DNA of 64,000 bases. It comes from an uncultured Gemmiger sp. (GTDB lineage Bacteria; Bacillota; Clostridia; Oscillospirales; Ruminococcaceae). The stretch covers positions 1 through 64,000 of the forward strand of contig CALXBE010000007.1 of the NCBI GenBank assembly GCA_944386495.1. The letters run 5' to 3'. Position 1 is the first letter of the stretch. Every line of letters begins with the position of its first letter. The notes under the pieces are model-generated. The model was not told the origin of the DNA. It ran no database searches and was given only the letters and a program-made list of their open reading frames with translations. Of this stretch, positions 35,674-44,295 are shown one piece after another. Made by a program: the position numbers and the translations under genes.

Positions 35674-36141
35674 TTAAAAGTCCGTTTCCCGGCTCTGATT
35701 AAGTTTATCATTTATTTTTCTGACATTTCGCTTTGCAATTTCGTACTGTACCACCCAAATCACTCCAAAAATAAAAGCGAAAATCCCAAAGTAGATAAAA
35801 AAGCCTTTAACGCTGTGCTCCATCCAGTAGGTCAGATAGGCCACCGGCAGCATAAGCACAGCGGCAATGAAAAAATAGGTTCCCGTCTGGCGCAGGATTC
35901 CCCAGTTTTCAATCTCCCATACCACAGAACCTGCGGCAAATCCGAAGCCCAGTATTCCGAACAAAAGGGCCTGCACCATCACACCATTTATTTCACTTCC
36001 CATGGCCCGGGCCAGCTGCGGTACACAGGGCGCATAGTATCCGCCTGCATAAATTAGTGAGGTAAAAATACTAAGCAGGTATCCTCCTGCCAGGCCAAGC
36101 GGAATCCCCAGCAGCCCTCTTGCAATGATTTCTTTTTTCAT
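35674..36141 (-). CDS. DUF3021 family membrane protein
   Basis: 155 residues from the ATG at 36141; the extension to 36201 overlaps the LytTR gene. Four hydrophobic segments (about 8-28, 55-75, 85-105, 110-132) are followed by a basic tail. The layout and the LytTR gene directly upstream are the hallmark of DUF3021 proteins, which are usually encoded with a LytTR regulator and are thought to restrain it at the membrane. The function is otherwise unknown. Confidence 0.85.
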   Translation of the reverse strand: MKKEIIARGLLGIPLGLAGGYLLSIFTSLIYAGGYYAPCVPQLARAMGSEINGVMVQALLFGILGFGFAAGSVVWEIENWGILRQTGTYFFIAAVLMLPVAYLTYWMEHSVKGFFIYFGIFAFIFGVIWVVQYEIAKRNVRKINDKLNQSRETDF

Positions 36142-36151
36142 CACTTTCACC

Positions 36152-36598
36152 TCACATTCCCAATATGGTTTTGATTTTGGAGAGATACCGTCTTGAAACA
36201 TAGGTCACCGTTCCATTTTCCAGTTTGACACAAATGGTTCCGGCAAAGTTCATATCAAAGTTCTTTACTTTTTTCAGGTTGACGATTTCCGAGTTTGATA
36301 TCCTCACAAATTGTCTGGAATCCAGCTGGTTTTCCATTTCATACAGGCGGAACCGCAGGGCATACTCTCCCTCATCCGTAACACCAAAGACTTTACCGCC
36401 GCTTGCATAGACCCGAATCAAGTCCTTTTGCTCCAACACCTGCACCACGCCTTCCCTGCTGCCGAAAATCAGCCGGGGTGCCTGGGGGGACAGCTTCTCC
36501 AGAAGCGCTTTCACTTCCTCCGTCATCTCAGCTGCGCAGATAACGACCTTTGGCTCCTTGCAGGCAGTGTCGATCCTTATCTGAATTTCCACCGTCAT
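36152..36598 (-). CDS. LytTR-domain DNA-binding protein
   Basis: 148 residues with no receiver domain. The C-terminal LytTR domain (VYASGGKVFGVTDEGEYALRFRLYEMENQLDSRQFVRISNSEIVNLKKV) binds DNA through beta strands. The N-terminal 45 residues are mostly helical. It is encoded ten bases before the DUF3021 gene; such pairs are compact membrane-tethered regulators, commonly with a nearby ABC transporter or themselves as target. No such transporter is seen next to it. Confidence 0.88.
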   Translation of the reverse strand: MTVEIQIRIDTACKEPKVVICAAEMTEEVKALLEKLSPQAPRLIFGSREGVVQVLEQKDLIRVYASGGKVFGVTDEGEYALRFRLYEMENQLDSRQFVRISNSEIVNLKKVKNFDMNFAGTICVKLENGTVTYVSRRYLSKIKTILGM

Positions 36599-36752
36599 CC
36601 CCCCTTTGCCCCTTATTATAGAGAAAGCCTATCCGCCTTTCAACGGATTTCCTATAATCGGTCTTTCCGGACACACAGGCGGTAAAAATCCAGACCGAGA
36701 ACCGATTGAAACCGGATGTCAGTCTTTCTTTCCGCTGGCTAAAGAACGCAAA

Positions 36753-36783
36753 AAAGCCCGCCCGGGAAACCCGGGCGGGCTTT
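36753..36783. terminator. Terminator of gap
   Basis: Perfect 14-base arms AAAGCCCGCCCGGG and complement with a 3-base loop. It serves gap on the minus strand. Confidence 0.9.
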
Positions 36784-36819
36784 ATTATGGTCTTTGGAGT
36801 ACCCTCCGACAAAGAACTA

Positions 36820-37848
36820 TTACAGCTCAGCGAAGTACTTGATGGTACGGACCATCTGGCTGGTGTAGCTGTTCTCGTTGTCGTACCAGGACACGACCTG
36901 TACCTGATAGGTGTCGTCGTCGATCTTGGTGACCATGGTCTGGGTAGCATCGAACAGGGAGCCGTACTTCATGCCGATAACATCAGAAGAAACGATCTCT
37001 TCCTCGTTGTAGCCATAGCTCTCGGTAGCAGCAGCCTTCATAGCAGCGTTGATGGACTCCTTGGTGATGTCCTTGCCCTTAACAACGGCTACCAGGATGG
37101 TGGTAGAACCGGTGGGAACAGGAACACGCTGAGCAGAGCCGATCAGCTTGCCGTTCAGCTCGGGGATAACCAGGCCGATGGCCTTGGCAGCGCCGGTGCT
37201 GTTGGGAACGATGTTCTGAGCGCCTGCACGGGCACGACGCTTGTCACCCTTACGCTGGGGGCCGTCCAGGATCATCTGGTCGCCGGTGTAAGCGTGAACG
37301 GTGGTCATGATGCCGCTCTGGATGGGAGCGTAATCGTTCAGAGCCTTAGCCATGGGAGCCAGGCAGTTGGTGGTGCAGGAAGCGGCGCTGATAACAGTGT
37401 CGTCCTTGGTCAGAACATTGTGGTTTACATTGTAAACGATGGTGGGCAGGTCGTTGCCGGCGGGAGCGGAGATAACAACCTTCTTGGCGCCAGCCTTGAT
37501 GTGAGCCTCAGCCTTGGCCTTGCTGGTGTAGAAGCCGGTGCACTCCAGAACTACATCAACGCCCAGCTCGCCCCAGGGCAGCTCCTCAGCCTTGGGAACA
37601 GCGTAGATGGTGATCTTCTTGCCGTCCACGATGATGCAGCCTTCGCCAGCCTCAACAGTGTGCTTAGCCTCGCCGATCTTGCCCAGGAAGGAACCCTGTG
37701 CGGTGTCGTACTTCAGCAGGTGAGCCAGCATCTCGGGGCTGGTCAGGTCGTTGATAGCTACTACTTCGTAGCCTTCAGCTTCGAACATCTGGCGGAAAGC
37801 CAGGCGGCCAATGCGGCCGAAACCATTGATTGCAACTTTAACAGCCAT
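36820..37848 (-). CDS. gap: Glyceraldehyde-3-phosphate dehydrogenase, type I
   Basis: 342 residues from the ATG at 37848, after AAGGAGG; the longer frame to 37944 has no ribosome site. NAD fold [11 protein letters not shown] at residues 5-15, and catalytic Cys158 in [12 protein letters not shown]. It catalyses the NAD-linked phosphorylating step of glycolysis. It is monocistronic, apart from the pgk operon, with its own promoter and terminator. Confidence 0.97.
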   Translation of the reverse strand: MAVKVAINGFGRIGRLAFRQMFEAEGYEVVAINDLTSPEMLAHLLKYDTAQGSFLGKIGEAKHTVEAGEGCIIVDGKKITIYAVPKAEELPWGELGVDVVLECTGFYTSKAKAEAHIKAGAKKVVISAPAGNDLPTIVYNVNHNVLTKDDTVISAASCTTNCLAPMAKALNDYAPIQSGIMTTVHAYTGDQMILDGPQRKGDKRRARAGAQNIVPNSTGAAKAIGLVIPELNGKLIGSAQRVPVPTGSTTILVAVVKGKDITKESINAAMKAAATESYGYNEEEIVSSDVIGMKYGSLFDATQTMVTKIDDDTYQVQVVSWYDNENSYTSQMVRTIKYFAEL

Positions 37849-38062
37849 GTTAAAATCCTCCTTAAAATCTCCATGTGTAATGCCGGGGAATCTCAGCGGG
37901 GCGAGGTGGATAACCCGGTCGGTCCAATATCGCTCCCGGGACAAAAAAGACTCCTGACCGCCCCATCGGACGAAACAGCGCTTTTCTTTCCCGGCAGCGT
38001 ATTAGCCCGGCAGGGGAAGCACCCTTTCCCACAGGCAACTCCTGGGCCTATGGACTGATTCT

Positions 38063-38091
38063 ATTCTACCGTATTGTTCAAAAATTGGCAA
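38063..38091 (-). promoter_or_regulatory. Promoter of gap
   Basis: Minus-strand TTGCCA (38086-38091), 17-base spacer, TAGAAT (38063-38068). The leader to gap is about 210 bases, GC-rich, and holds no recognisable gene. The rest of 37849-38238 shows nothing else that I can name. Confidence 0.6.
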
Positions 38092-38238
38092 GGGTCTTTG
38101 ATAATAAATTAACCTCTTTTTTCAGATTTTTTCTTTCTGGAAAAAAATTGCACTTCTTCTTTTCCTTTCCGGGAGGTATCAACGGCCTTTTTCCCGGCAC
38201 ACTAGAGGGGTATGAGTTCTCTCAAGGAGGAAGCGGTC

Positions 38239-38883
38239 ATGGACACATTGCGTTATCAGCTGGCGGAGGAATGCGCTCGCCAGCAGCTGGAGGGGAAGGC
38301 TCCCAGCGCCGCCACCCTCCGGCTGCTTCGCCGGGTGGCCAACTCGGAGCTGTGCTGCCGTCAAAGGCTGTTTTTTTCCACCGACCTCTCCCGGGCCCTG
38401 CCCTCAGTTTCCCGGGCTTTGGAGGAATCCCTCCTCCGCCGTCCCGGCTGGCTGACCCTGGAATCCACCCCCGGCTCCGCTCCGGTGGGGCTGGGGCCTT
38501 ATCCTGCCGCCGCGCTCCTCTTCAATGGAATCTGGTTTTTTCTCCAGGCCCATTCCCCGGCCCTGAAGCTCAGCCTTATCCCCTGGGCGGACGGTTTTTT
38601 TCTGCGGATGTCCGGGGCGGGAGCCTTATCCCCCGTCACCATCGCCCCCGGCTCGGATGCCTCCCTTACCCTGGGGACCCTGACCCATCTCACCGCTTTG
38701 GCCGGAGGGCGTTTTTTCACAGCCGCAGGCAGGCAGTCCCTTTCCCTGGCCTTTTTTCTTCCCGCCTGTTCCGGGAAGGACCCCTGCTTCTATCTCCCTG
38801 CCCAGCTGGTGGCAGACCGGTTCGGACCCCTCCACCTTTTCCTGGCCGGGTACACTGTCCCCCCTGACTGGGAGGAAAAATAA
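38239..38883 (+). CDS. Protein of unknown function with a faint histidine-kinase-ATPase-like pattern
   Basis: 214 residues from the ATG at 38239, preceded by a perfect AAGGAGG; a start at 38212 is less likely. The N-terminal third is helical and basic (MDTLRYQLAEECARQQLEG, then SAATLRLLRRVANSELCC). The middle AAALLFNGIWFFLQ and the late LTLGTLTHLTALAGGRFF loosely recall the N box and C-terminal helix of HATPase_c domains, but the ATP-binding glycine boxes are absent. I do not recognise a family. It is monocistronic, ends at a strong terminator and faces away from gap. Confidence 0.7.
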   Translation: MDTLRYQLAEECARQQLEGKAPSAATLRLLRRVANSELCCRQRLFFSTDLSRALPSVSRALEESLLRRPGWLTLESTPGSAPVGLGPYPAAALLFNGIWFFLQAHSPALKLSLIPWADGFFLRMSGAGALSPVTIAPGSDASLTLGTLTHLTALAGGRFFTAAGRQSLSLAFFLPACSGKDPCFYLPAQLVADRFGPLHLFLAGYTVPPDWEEK

Positions 38884-38914
38884 AAAAAGACGACGGAAAT
38901 TCCGTCGTCTTTTT
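38884..38914 (+). terminator. Terminator behind the unknown protein gene
   Basis: Arms AAAAGACGACGGA and TCCGTCGTCTTTT with a small loop, followed by T residues. It also faces the end of the tRNA transcript from the other strand. Confidence 0.87.
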
Positions 38915-38917
38915 TAT

Positions 38918-38994
38918 TGGCTGCCCCTCTCGGACTCGAACCGAGGACCCCCTGATTAACAGTCAGATGCTCTAACCGACTGAGCTAAGGGGCA
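38918..38994 (-). tRNA. tRNA-Asn (GTT)
   Basis: 77 bases including encoded CCA. Acceptor TGCCCCT pairs with AGGGGCA; discriminator G. The anticodon loop CTGTTAA gives anticodon GTT. The T arm contains GGTTCGAGTCC. It is the second gene of a two-tRNA transcript. Confidence 0.96.
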
Positions 38995-39000
38995 ATATAA

Positions 39001-39075
39001 TGGTGACCCGTGGGAGAATCGAACTCCCGTTTGCGGCGTGAGAGGCCGCCGTCTTGACCGCTTGACCAACGGGCC
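39001..39075 (-). tRNA. tRNA-Glu (CTC)
   Basis: 75 bases including encoded CCA. Acceptor GGCCCGT pairs with ACGGGTC. Anticodon stem GCGGC/GCCGC surrounds loop CCTCTCAC-type bases with anticodon CTC. The T arm contains AGTTCGATTCT. It is separated from tRNA-Asn by six bases. Confidence 0.94.
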
Positions 39076-39145
39076 ACAATGGGGTGCTTGCGCACCGTAT
39101 ATCAACACCCGCTTATCAGGTGGTGTTGCTCTCACAGCAAAAACG

Positions 39146-39174
39146 ATTATAGCAGGAGTCTATGGGGTTGTCAA
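39146..39174 (-). promoter_or_regulatory. Promoter of the tRNA-Glu/tRNA-Asn operon
   Basis: Minus-strand TTGACA (39169-39174), 17-base spacer, TATAAT (39146-39151): full consensus hexamers, as expected for stable RNA. Confidence 0.82.
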
Positions 39175-39309
39175 TAGTTCTTTTGAAAAAAATCAAAAAA
39201 TTTTTTTCTTCTTCCCCATCTTTCCCCATTGCTGGCAAAATGTACAAATAGAACCTGAAAATTTTAGAAGCCTCAAACCGGTTTTTTATGGGCAATCTAT
39301 TTGAAATTT

Positions 39310-39339
39310 TTGCTAAATGTGTTAAAGTGTTTGTATACT
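39310..39339 (+). promoter_or_regulatory. Promoter of the EF-G-like gene
   Basis: TTGCTA (39310-39315), 18-base spacer, TATACT (39334-39339), 55 bases before the start codon. The rest of 39076-39394 is AT-rich with the divergent tRNA promoter and no gene. Confidence 0.6.
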
Positions 39340-39394
39340 TTGTCGCCCTGGAACCTTTTTTCCGGGGGGAAACTAGAAAAGAGGTTTAGGCAAC

Positions 39395-41425
39395 ATGAGC
39401 TATTCAAGCAAAGACATTCGCAATATTCTGGTGGCCGGTCACTCCGGCTGCGGCAAGACCACTCTGGTTGACGGGCTGCTCTACCATACCGGCGCCACCG
39501 AACGGATGGGAAATGTTACTGACGGCACCTCTGCCAGCGACTTTGACCCGGAGGAGATCAAGCGGAAGGTCAGCCTGAATGCCGCCGTGGTCCCGGTGGA
39601 GTACCAGGACACCAAGCTGAACCTCATTGATGTGCCCGGTCTGTTTGACTTTGAGGCCGGCATGTACGAGGGCATCGGCGCTGCCGAGAGCGTTCTTATC
39701 TGTGTATCCGGCCGCAGCGGCGTTACCGTGGGCGCAGAGAAAGCCTACACCCTGGCCAAGAAGCAGAACAAGGCCGCCATGGTCTTTGTAACCAAGATGG
39801 ACCTGGAAAACGCCAACTTCTTCAAAATCCTGGAGGACATGAAGATCCGGTTCGGCACCTCCGTCTGCCCCTGTGTGGTCCCCGCCAAGCTGGATGACGG
39901 CACCACCGTTTACATCAACCTGTTCAGCCAGAAGGCTTTCAAATACGAGAGCGGGAAACCCGTCCAGGTGGAGGTTCCCGACATCGGCCACCGGTTTGCC
40001 GGTCTGATCGAAGCTATGAGCGAGGCCATCGCTGAGACCGATGACGAGCTGATGGAGAAATTCTTTGGCGGTGAAGACTTCACCACCGAGGAGATCGTGG
40101 AAGGCATGCGGAAGGGCGTGAACGCCGGAGCCATCACTCCCGTATTCTGCGGCAGCGCCGTCAACGGCCAGGCCCTGGATATGCTTCTTTATAACATGAA
40201 GGTACTTCTCCCCAGCGCCGCTCAGGCAGGCTGCGACGAGAATGCCCCCGTCAAGGCATATGTTTTCAAGACCCTGGCTGACCCCTTTGTGGGCAAGCTG
40301 AGCTATGTAAAGGTTCTGGGCGGTGCCCTTACCCCCGGCGCCTCCCTCATCAACGCCCGCACCGGCGACACCGAGAAGCTGGGTAAACTGATGGCTCTCT
40401 GCGGCAAGAAGCAGACCGAAGTAGAGCAGATCACCGCCGGTGACATTGGCGCCATTGCCAAGCTCACCGTTTCCCGCACCGGGGATACCCTGGGCGTGGC
40501 AGGGGTGGAGCCGGTGGAAGCTCCCCAGTTCCCCCAGCCCAGCTACCAGATGGCCATCCGTCTCCTTAAGAAGGGGGACGAGAGCAAGATCAGCGGCGCC
40601 CTGGCCCGCCTGATGGAGGAAGATCCCACCATCGGCTACCGGGTAGACAAAGAGCCTGTGCAGCAGGTCCTCTCCGGTCTGGGCGAGCAGCACCTGGATG
40701 TGGTCCTGGCCAAGCTGAAACAGAAATTCGGCGTGGACCTGGCTCTGGAAGCTCCCAGAGTTGCCTACCGTGAATCCATCCGGAAGAAGTGCAAGGCCCA
40801 GGGCCGGCACAAGAAGCAGACCGGCGGCCACGGCCAGTTCGGTGATGTGTGGATCGAGTTCGAGCCCTGCGACAGCGACGAGCTGGTATTCGAGGAGAAG
40901 GTGTTCGGCGGCAGCGTGCCCAAGAACTTCTTCCCCGCCGTGGAAAAGGGTCTGCGCCAGGCTTCCGAGCACGGCGTTCTGGCCGGATACCCCGTGGTGG
41001 GCCTGAAAGCCACCCTGCTGGACGGCAGCTACCATCCCGTAGACAGCTCCGAAATGGCCTTTATCATGGCCGCCAAGCTGGCCTACAAGGCAGCTCTGCC
41101 TGAGGCAAGCCCCGTTATTCTGGAGCCCGTGGGCACCCTCCAGGCCCATGTTCCCACCGAGAACACCGGCGACATTATGGGCGATGTGACCAAGCGCCGG
41201 GGCCGTGTGCTGGGCATGAACCCGGACGAGGACGGCCTGCAGGTGGTTGAGGCCGAGGTCCCCATGGCGGAAATGCAGACCTTCAACACCTTTATGCGGC
41301 AGCTGACTCAGGGCCGGGGCTGGTACACCTGCCAGTTCGTCCGGTACGAGCAGCTCCCCTCCAACCTGGAGGAGAAGGTCATCCAGGAATCCAAGAGCCT
41401 GGGCAATCTGGACACCGAGGAATAA
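39395..41425 (+). CDS. Elongation factor G-like translation GTPase (second EF-G type)
   Basis: 676 residues. The GTPase domain has P-loop GHSGCGKTT near residues 15-23, DVPG in the switch II position and TKMD (usual NKxD) near residue 135. The later EF-G domains II-V follow, including the GQFGDVWIEFEP block and the C-terminal EVPMAEMQTFNTFMRQLTQGRG. The Asn-to-Thr change and the unusual P-loop separate it from the housekeeping FusA and match the EF-G-like group common in Clostridia, whose exact role is not settled. No rpsL/rpsG/tuf neighbours are present. It is monocistronic. Confidence 0.88.
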   Translation: MSYSSKDIRNILVAGHSGCGKTTLVDGLLYHTGATERMGNVTDGTSASDFDPEEIKRKVSLNAAVVPVEYQDTKLNLIDVPGLFDFEAGMYEGIGAAESVLICVSGRSGVTVGAEKAYTLAKKQNKAAMVFVTKMDLENANFFKILEDMKIRFGTSVCPCVVPAKLDDGTTVYINLFSQKAFKYESGKPVQVEVPDIGHRFAGLIEAMSEAIAETDDELMEKFFGGEDFTTEEIVEGMRKGVNAGAITPVFCGSAVNGQALDMLLYNMKVLLPSAAQAGCDENAPVKAYVFKTLADPFVGKLSYVKVLGGALTPGASLINARTGDTEKLGKLMALCGKKQTEVEQITAGDIGAIAKLTVSRTGDTLGVAGVEPVEAPQFPQPSYQMAIRLLKKGDESKISGALARLMEEDPTIGYRVDKEPVQQVLSGLGEQHLDVVLAKLKQKFGVDLALEAPRVAYRESIRKKCKAQGRHKKQTGGHGQFGDVWIEFEPCDSDELVFEEKVFGGSVPKNFFPAVEKGLRQASEHGVLAGYPVVGLKATLLDGSYHPVDSSEMAFIMAAKLAYKAALPEASPVILEPVGTLQAHVPTENTGDIMGDVTKRRGRVLGMNPDEDGLQVVEAEVPMAEMQTFNTFMRQLTQGRGWYTCQFVRYEQLPSNLEEKVIQESKSLGNLDTEE

Positions 41426-41435
41426 AATGCGGCAG

Positions 41436-41479
41436 ACAGCCGGAATCCTTTCCCCTTTCGGGGCCGGGATTCCGGCTGT
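41436..41479 (+). terminator. Terminator of the EF-G-like gene
   Basis: Arms ACAGCCGGAATCC and GGATTCCGGCTGT with a partly paired 18-base interior, followed directly by TTTTTT. Confidence 0.9.
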
Positions 41480-41485
41480 TTTTTG

Positions 41486-41514
41486 TTGACAAACCCCTTT
41501 TTAACTTGTATAAT
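41486..41514 (+). promoter_or_regulatory. Promoter of greA
   Basis: TTGACA (41486-41491), 17-base spacer, TATAAT (41509-41514): perfect consensus, seven bases after the preceding terminator hairpin. Confidence 0.85.
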
Positions 41515-41575
41515 ATACGGGTTATTAGGCCCCCCCCTGGGGAACCATCATGTGATTAAGGAGATTTTTTCCATC

Positions 41576-42058
41576 ATGGCTAAAGAAATCGTAGTTACCC
41601 GGAAGGGTTTGCAGGATCTGCAGGAAGAACTGGATAACCTCAAGTCCGTGAAGCGGAAAGAGGTAGCCGATAAAATCAAGGTAGCCCGCGGCTACGGAGA
41701 CCTGAGCGAGAACGCCGAATATGATGCCGCCAAAGAGGAGCAGGCTTTTGTTGAGGCCCGGATCGCCGATCTGGAAGCCATGCTCAAAAGCGCCCGGGTC
41801 ATTGACGACAGCGAGCTGAATCTGGACACTGTTGCCGTAGGCATGCATGTGGTGATCCGGGAGCCCGGCTGCGACACCGAGGAATATGATATCACCGGCA
41901 GCACCGAGGCCGATGTGAACAAGGGCAAAATCAGCGATGAAAGCCCCATTGGCAAGGCTCTGCTGGGCCACCGCGTAGGCGACAGCGTGGAGGTCACCCT
42001 GCCCAATGGCGGCACCATTACCTTTGAGGTAGTGGAAATTCGCCGTTCTTCCCTGTAA
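41576..42058 (+). CDS. greA: Transcription elongation factor GreA
   Basis: 160 residues from the ATG at 41576 (AAGGAG upstream); the frame open from 41483 is only leader. The N-terminal coiled coil (LQDLQEELDNLKSVKRKEVADKIKVARGYGDLSENAEYDAAKEEQ) carries the acidic tip DLSENAEYDAAK that enters the RNA polymerase secondary channel. The C-terminal FKBP-like domain ends with SPIGKALLGHRVGDSVEVTLPNG. It rescues backtracked polymerase by stimulating transcript cleavage. Confidence 0.96.
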   Translation: MAKEIVVTRKGLQDLQEELDNLKSVKRKEVADKIKVARGYGDLSENAEYDAAKEEQAFVEARIADLEAMLKSARVIDDSELNLDTVAVGMHVVIREPGCDTEEYDITGSTEADVNKGKISDESPIGKALLGHRVGDSVEVTLPNGGTITFEVVEIRRSSL

Positions 42059-42087
42059 TCATCGGGAGAAAAGCGAATTTTCTTGAG

Positions 42088-42114
42088 AAAGGGGGGTGCA
42101 TGGCGCCTCCCTTT
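42088..42114 (+). terminator. Possible terminator between greA and lysS
   Basis: Nine-base arms AAAGGGGGG and CCTCCCTTT (one G-T pair) with a 9-base loop and a short T run. A -10-like TTATACT follows before lysS, so lysS may have its own promoter, but read-through is equally possible. Confidence 0.5.
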
Positions 42115-42185
42115 TATGTTATACTTAACCTATCATGGAGCATTATGGGCCAGAGGCCCAGTCAGAATAGAGAGGAGCGTACCTC

Positions 42186-44135
42186 ATGGAAGAAAACCGT
42201 ACCAATGCCCAGGCCCCCGCTCAGGACTACAACCAGCTGGTAGCTGTCCGCCGCCAGAAGCTGGCTGACCTGAAGGCTGCCGGCGCAGACCCCTTTACCA
42301 TTACCAAGTTCGACCAGAATGCCTACTCCGCCGACATCAAGGAGGAGTTTGCCCACCTGCCCGCTGAGGCTGAGACCGGTAAAATTGTCCGGCTGGCCGG
42401 CCGTATCATGAGCAAGCGGGTGATGGGCAAGGCCAGCTTTGCCCACCTGCGGGACAACAAGGGCGACATCCAGATCTTCGTCAAGCGGGATCTGCTGGGC
42501 GATGAAGCCTACGCCGCCTTCAAGAAGCTGGACATCGGCGACATCATCGGCGTACAGGGCGAAGTATTCCGGACCAAGATGGGCGAGCTGAGTGTCCGTA
42601 TCGACCAGCTCACCCTCCTGTCCAAGAGCCTGCTTCCCCTGCCCGAGAAGTTCCACGGCCTGACCGACCGGGAGACCCGGTATCGTCAGCGGTATGTGGA
42701 CCTGATCATGAACCCCGAGGTGAAGGACACCTTCATCAAGCGGAGCCTGATTCTCCGGGAGCTGCGCTCCTACCTGGACGGGAAGGGATTCCTGGAGGTA
42801 GACACCCCCATCCTGACCCCCTTTGAGATCGGCGCTTCCGCCCGTCCTTTCACCACCCACCACAACACCCTGGACATGGACATGGTCCTGCGCATTGAGA
42901 CCGAGCTGTACCTGAAGCGGCTTATCGTAGGCGGCATGGACCGGGTATACGAGGTAGGCCGTATCTTCCGGAACGAGGGTATGGACCCCAAGCACAACCC
43001 TGAGTTTACTTCCATCGAACTGTACCAGGCTTACACCGATTTCCACGGCATGATGGACCTGGTGGAAGAGATGATGAAGACCGTTGCCCAGAAGGTATGC
43101 GGCAGTCTGGTCATTCCCTACCAGGGCAAGGAGATCGACCTGGGCCACTGGGAGCGTCTGACCATGGTGGAAGCCGTCAAGAAGTATTCCGGCGTGGACT
43201 TCAACGACTGGGAGACCGACCAGGACGCCATCAACGCCGCCAAGGAGCACCATGTAGAGCTGCCTGAGGTTCCCACCAAGGGCGCCATTCTGGCCCAGTT
43301 CTTTGATGCCTTCGTGGAGGAGAACCTGATCCAGCCCACCTTCATCTACGACTATCCCGTGGAGATCAGCCCCCTGGCCAAGCGGAAGCCCGAGGACCCT
43401 GCCTTCACCGAGCGGTTTGAGTACTTCATCAATGCCACCGAGTTCGGCAACGCCTTCAGCGAGCTGAATGACCCCATCGACCAGAAGGGCCGGTTTGAGC
43501 GTCAGGTGGCCGAGCGGAAGGCTCTGGACCCCTCCAGCAAGGCTCAGGTGGACTACGACTATGTGACCGCTCTGGAGTACGGTATGGCTCCCACCGGCGG
43601 TCTGGGCTTTGGCGTGGACCGTCTGGTCATGCTCCTCACCGACTCCGCCTCCATCCGGGATGTGCTGCTCTTCCCCACCATGAAGCCCACCGACAAGAAG
43701 GAGACCCCCGTCAAGGAGGAAGCTCCCGCCGCCCCGGTGCAAAAGCCGGTGGAAAAGGTGGATTTCTCCAATGTGGTCATTGAGCCCCTCTTTGAGGAGA
43801 TGGTGGACTTTGAGACCTTTGCCAAGTCCGACTACCGGGCTGTAAAGATCGAGGCCTGCGAGGCTGTGCCCAAGAGCAAGAAGCTCCTGAAGTTCACCCT
43901 CAACGACGGCACCGACCGCCGCCGCACCATCCTCAGCGGCATCCACGAGTACTACGAGCCGGAAGAGCTGGTAGGCAAGACCGCCATTGCCATTGTGAAC
44001 CTGCCCACCCGGAAGATGATGGGCATTGATTCCGAAGGCATGCTGATTTCCGCCGTTCACCAGGAGAATGGCCGCGAGGGTCTCAACCTGCTCATGGTGG
44101 ATGACCGTATCCCTGCCGGCGCAAAGCTGTATTGA
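42186..44135 (+). CDS. lysS: Lysine-tRNA ligase, class II, with C-terminal tRNA-binding domain
   Basis: 649 residues, against about 500 in the usual enzyme. Residues 1-500 form the OB-fold anticodon domain and class II core: motif 1 near KRSLILRELRSYLDGKGFLEVDTPIL, motif 2 around RVYEVGRIFRNEGMDPKHNPEFT, motif 3 GLGFGVDRLVML. After a charged, proline/alanine-rich linker (about 500-535) comes a MetRS-C/EMAP-type tRNA-binding OB domain (FETFAKSDYRAVKIEACEAVPKSKKLLKFTL onward), as known in some clostridial LysRS. The extension should raise tRNA affinity. It likely shares the greA transcript in part. Confidence 0.95.
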   Translation: MEENRTNAQAPAQDYNQLVAVRRQKLADLKAAGADPFTITKFDQNAYSADIKEEFAHLPAEAETGKIVRLAGRIMSKRVMGKASFAHLRDNKGDIQIFVKRDLLGDEAYAAFKKLDIGDIIGVQGEVFRTKMGELSVRIDQLTLLSKSLLPLPEKFHGLTDRETRYRQRYVDLIMNPEVKDTFIKRSLILRELRSYLDGKGFLEVDTPILTPFEIGASARPFTTHHNTLDMDMVLRIETELYLKRLIVGGMDRVYEVGRIFRNEGMDPKHNPEFTSIELYQAYTDFHGMMDLVEEMMKTVAQKVCGSLVIPYQGKEIDLGHWERLTMVEAVKKYSGVDFNDWETDQDAINAAKEHHVELPEVPTKGAILAQFFDAFVEENLIQPTFIYDYPVEISPLAKRKPEDPAFTERFEYFINATEFGNAFSELNDPIDQKGRFERQVAERKALDPSSKAQVDYDYVTALEYGMAPTGGLGFGVDRLVMLLTDSASIRDVLLFPTMKPTDKKETPVKEEAPAAPVQKPVEKVDFSNVVIEPLFEEMVDFETFAKSDYRAVKIEACEAVPKSKKLLKFTLNDGTDRRRTILSGIHEYYEPEELVGKTAIAIVNLPTRKMMGIDSEGMLISAVHQENGREGLNLLMVDDRIPAGAKLY

Positions 44136-44161
44136 TCCGTTTCCATTCCGAGCCGCGGCAG

Positions 44162-44187
44162 AGACAGAGTTTTGCTTGATTCTGTCT
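44162..44187 (+). terminator. Weak terminator-like hairpin behind lysS
   Basis: Seven-base arms AGACAGA and TCTGTCT with a 12-base loop, followed by TTCCTTTG. The T tract is interrupted, so termination is probably partial. Confidence 0.45.
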
Positions 44188-44208
44188 TTCCTTTGTACTA
44201 AAAGTTAA

Positions 44209-44273
44209 ATCACTTCAAATAAGGTGGCGTGACCTGTGTTCTTTCCGGGGCACCCACCTTATTTTCAAGTGAT
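44209..44273 (+). other. Long imperfect hairpin upstream of the first GT-C-like gene
   Basis: An arm ATCACTTCAAATAAGGTGG pairs with CCACCTTATTTTCAAGTGAT except for one small bulge, around a 26-base loop. There is no T run. It ends eight bases before the AAGGAG of the gene at 44296. Confidence 0.65.
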
Positions 44274-44295
44274 GCCACTGAAAGGAGAATCCGAG

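Noticed and set aside
38085..38867. A 260-codon plus-strand frame overlapping the unknown protein at 38239
   Set aside because: Pro/Gly/Arg-rich shadow translation without a ribosome site; the other frame has AAGGAGG at the right distance and ends at the terminator.
42162..44060. A 632-codon minus-strand frame
   Set aside because: Antisense to lysS, whose class II motifs are intact.
44204..44218. A second MarR/FabT-like operator half-site
   Set aside because: ACTAAAAGTTAAAT resembles an arm of the acpP operator, but it has no inverted partner and lies in an AT-rich gap.
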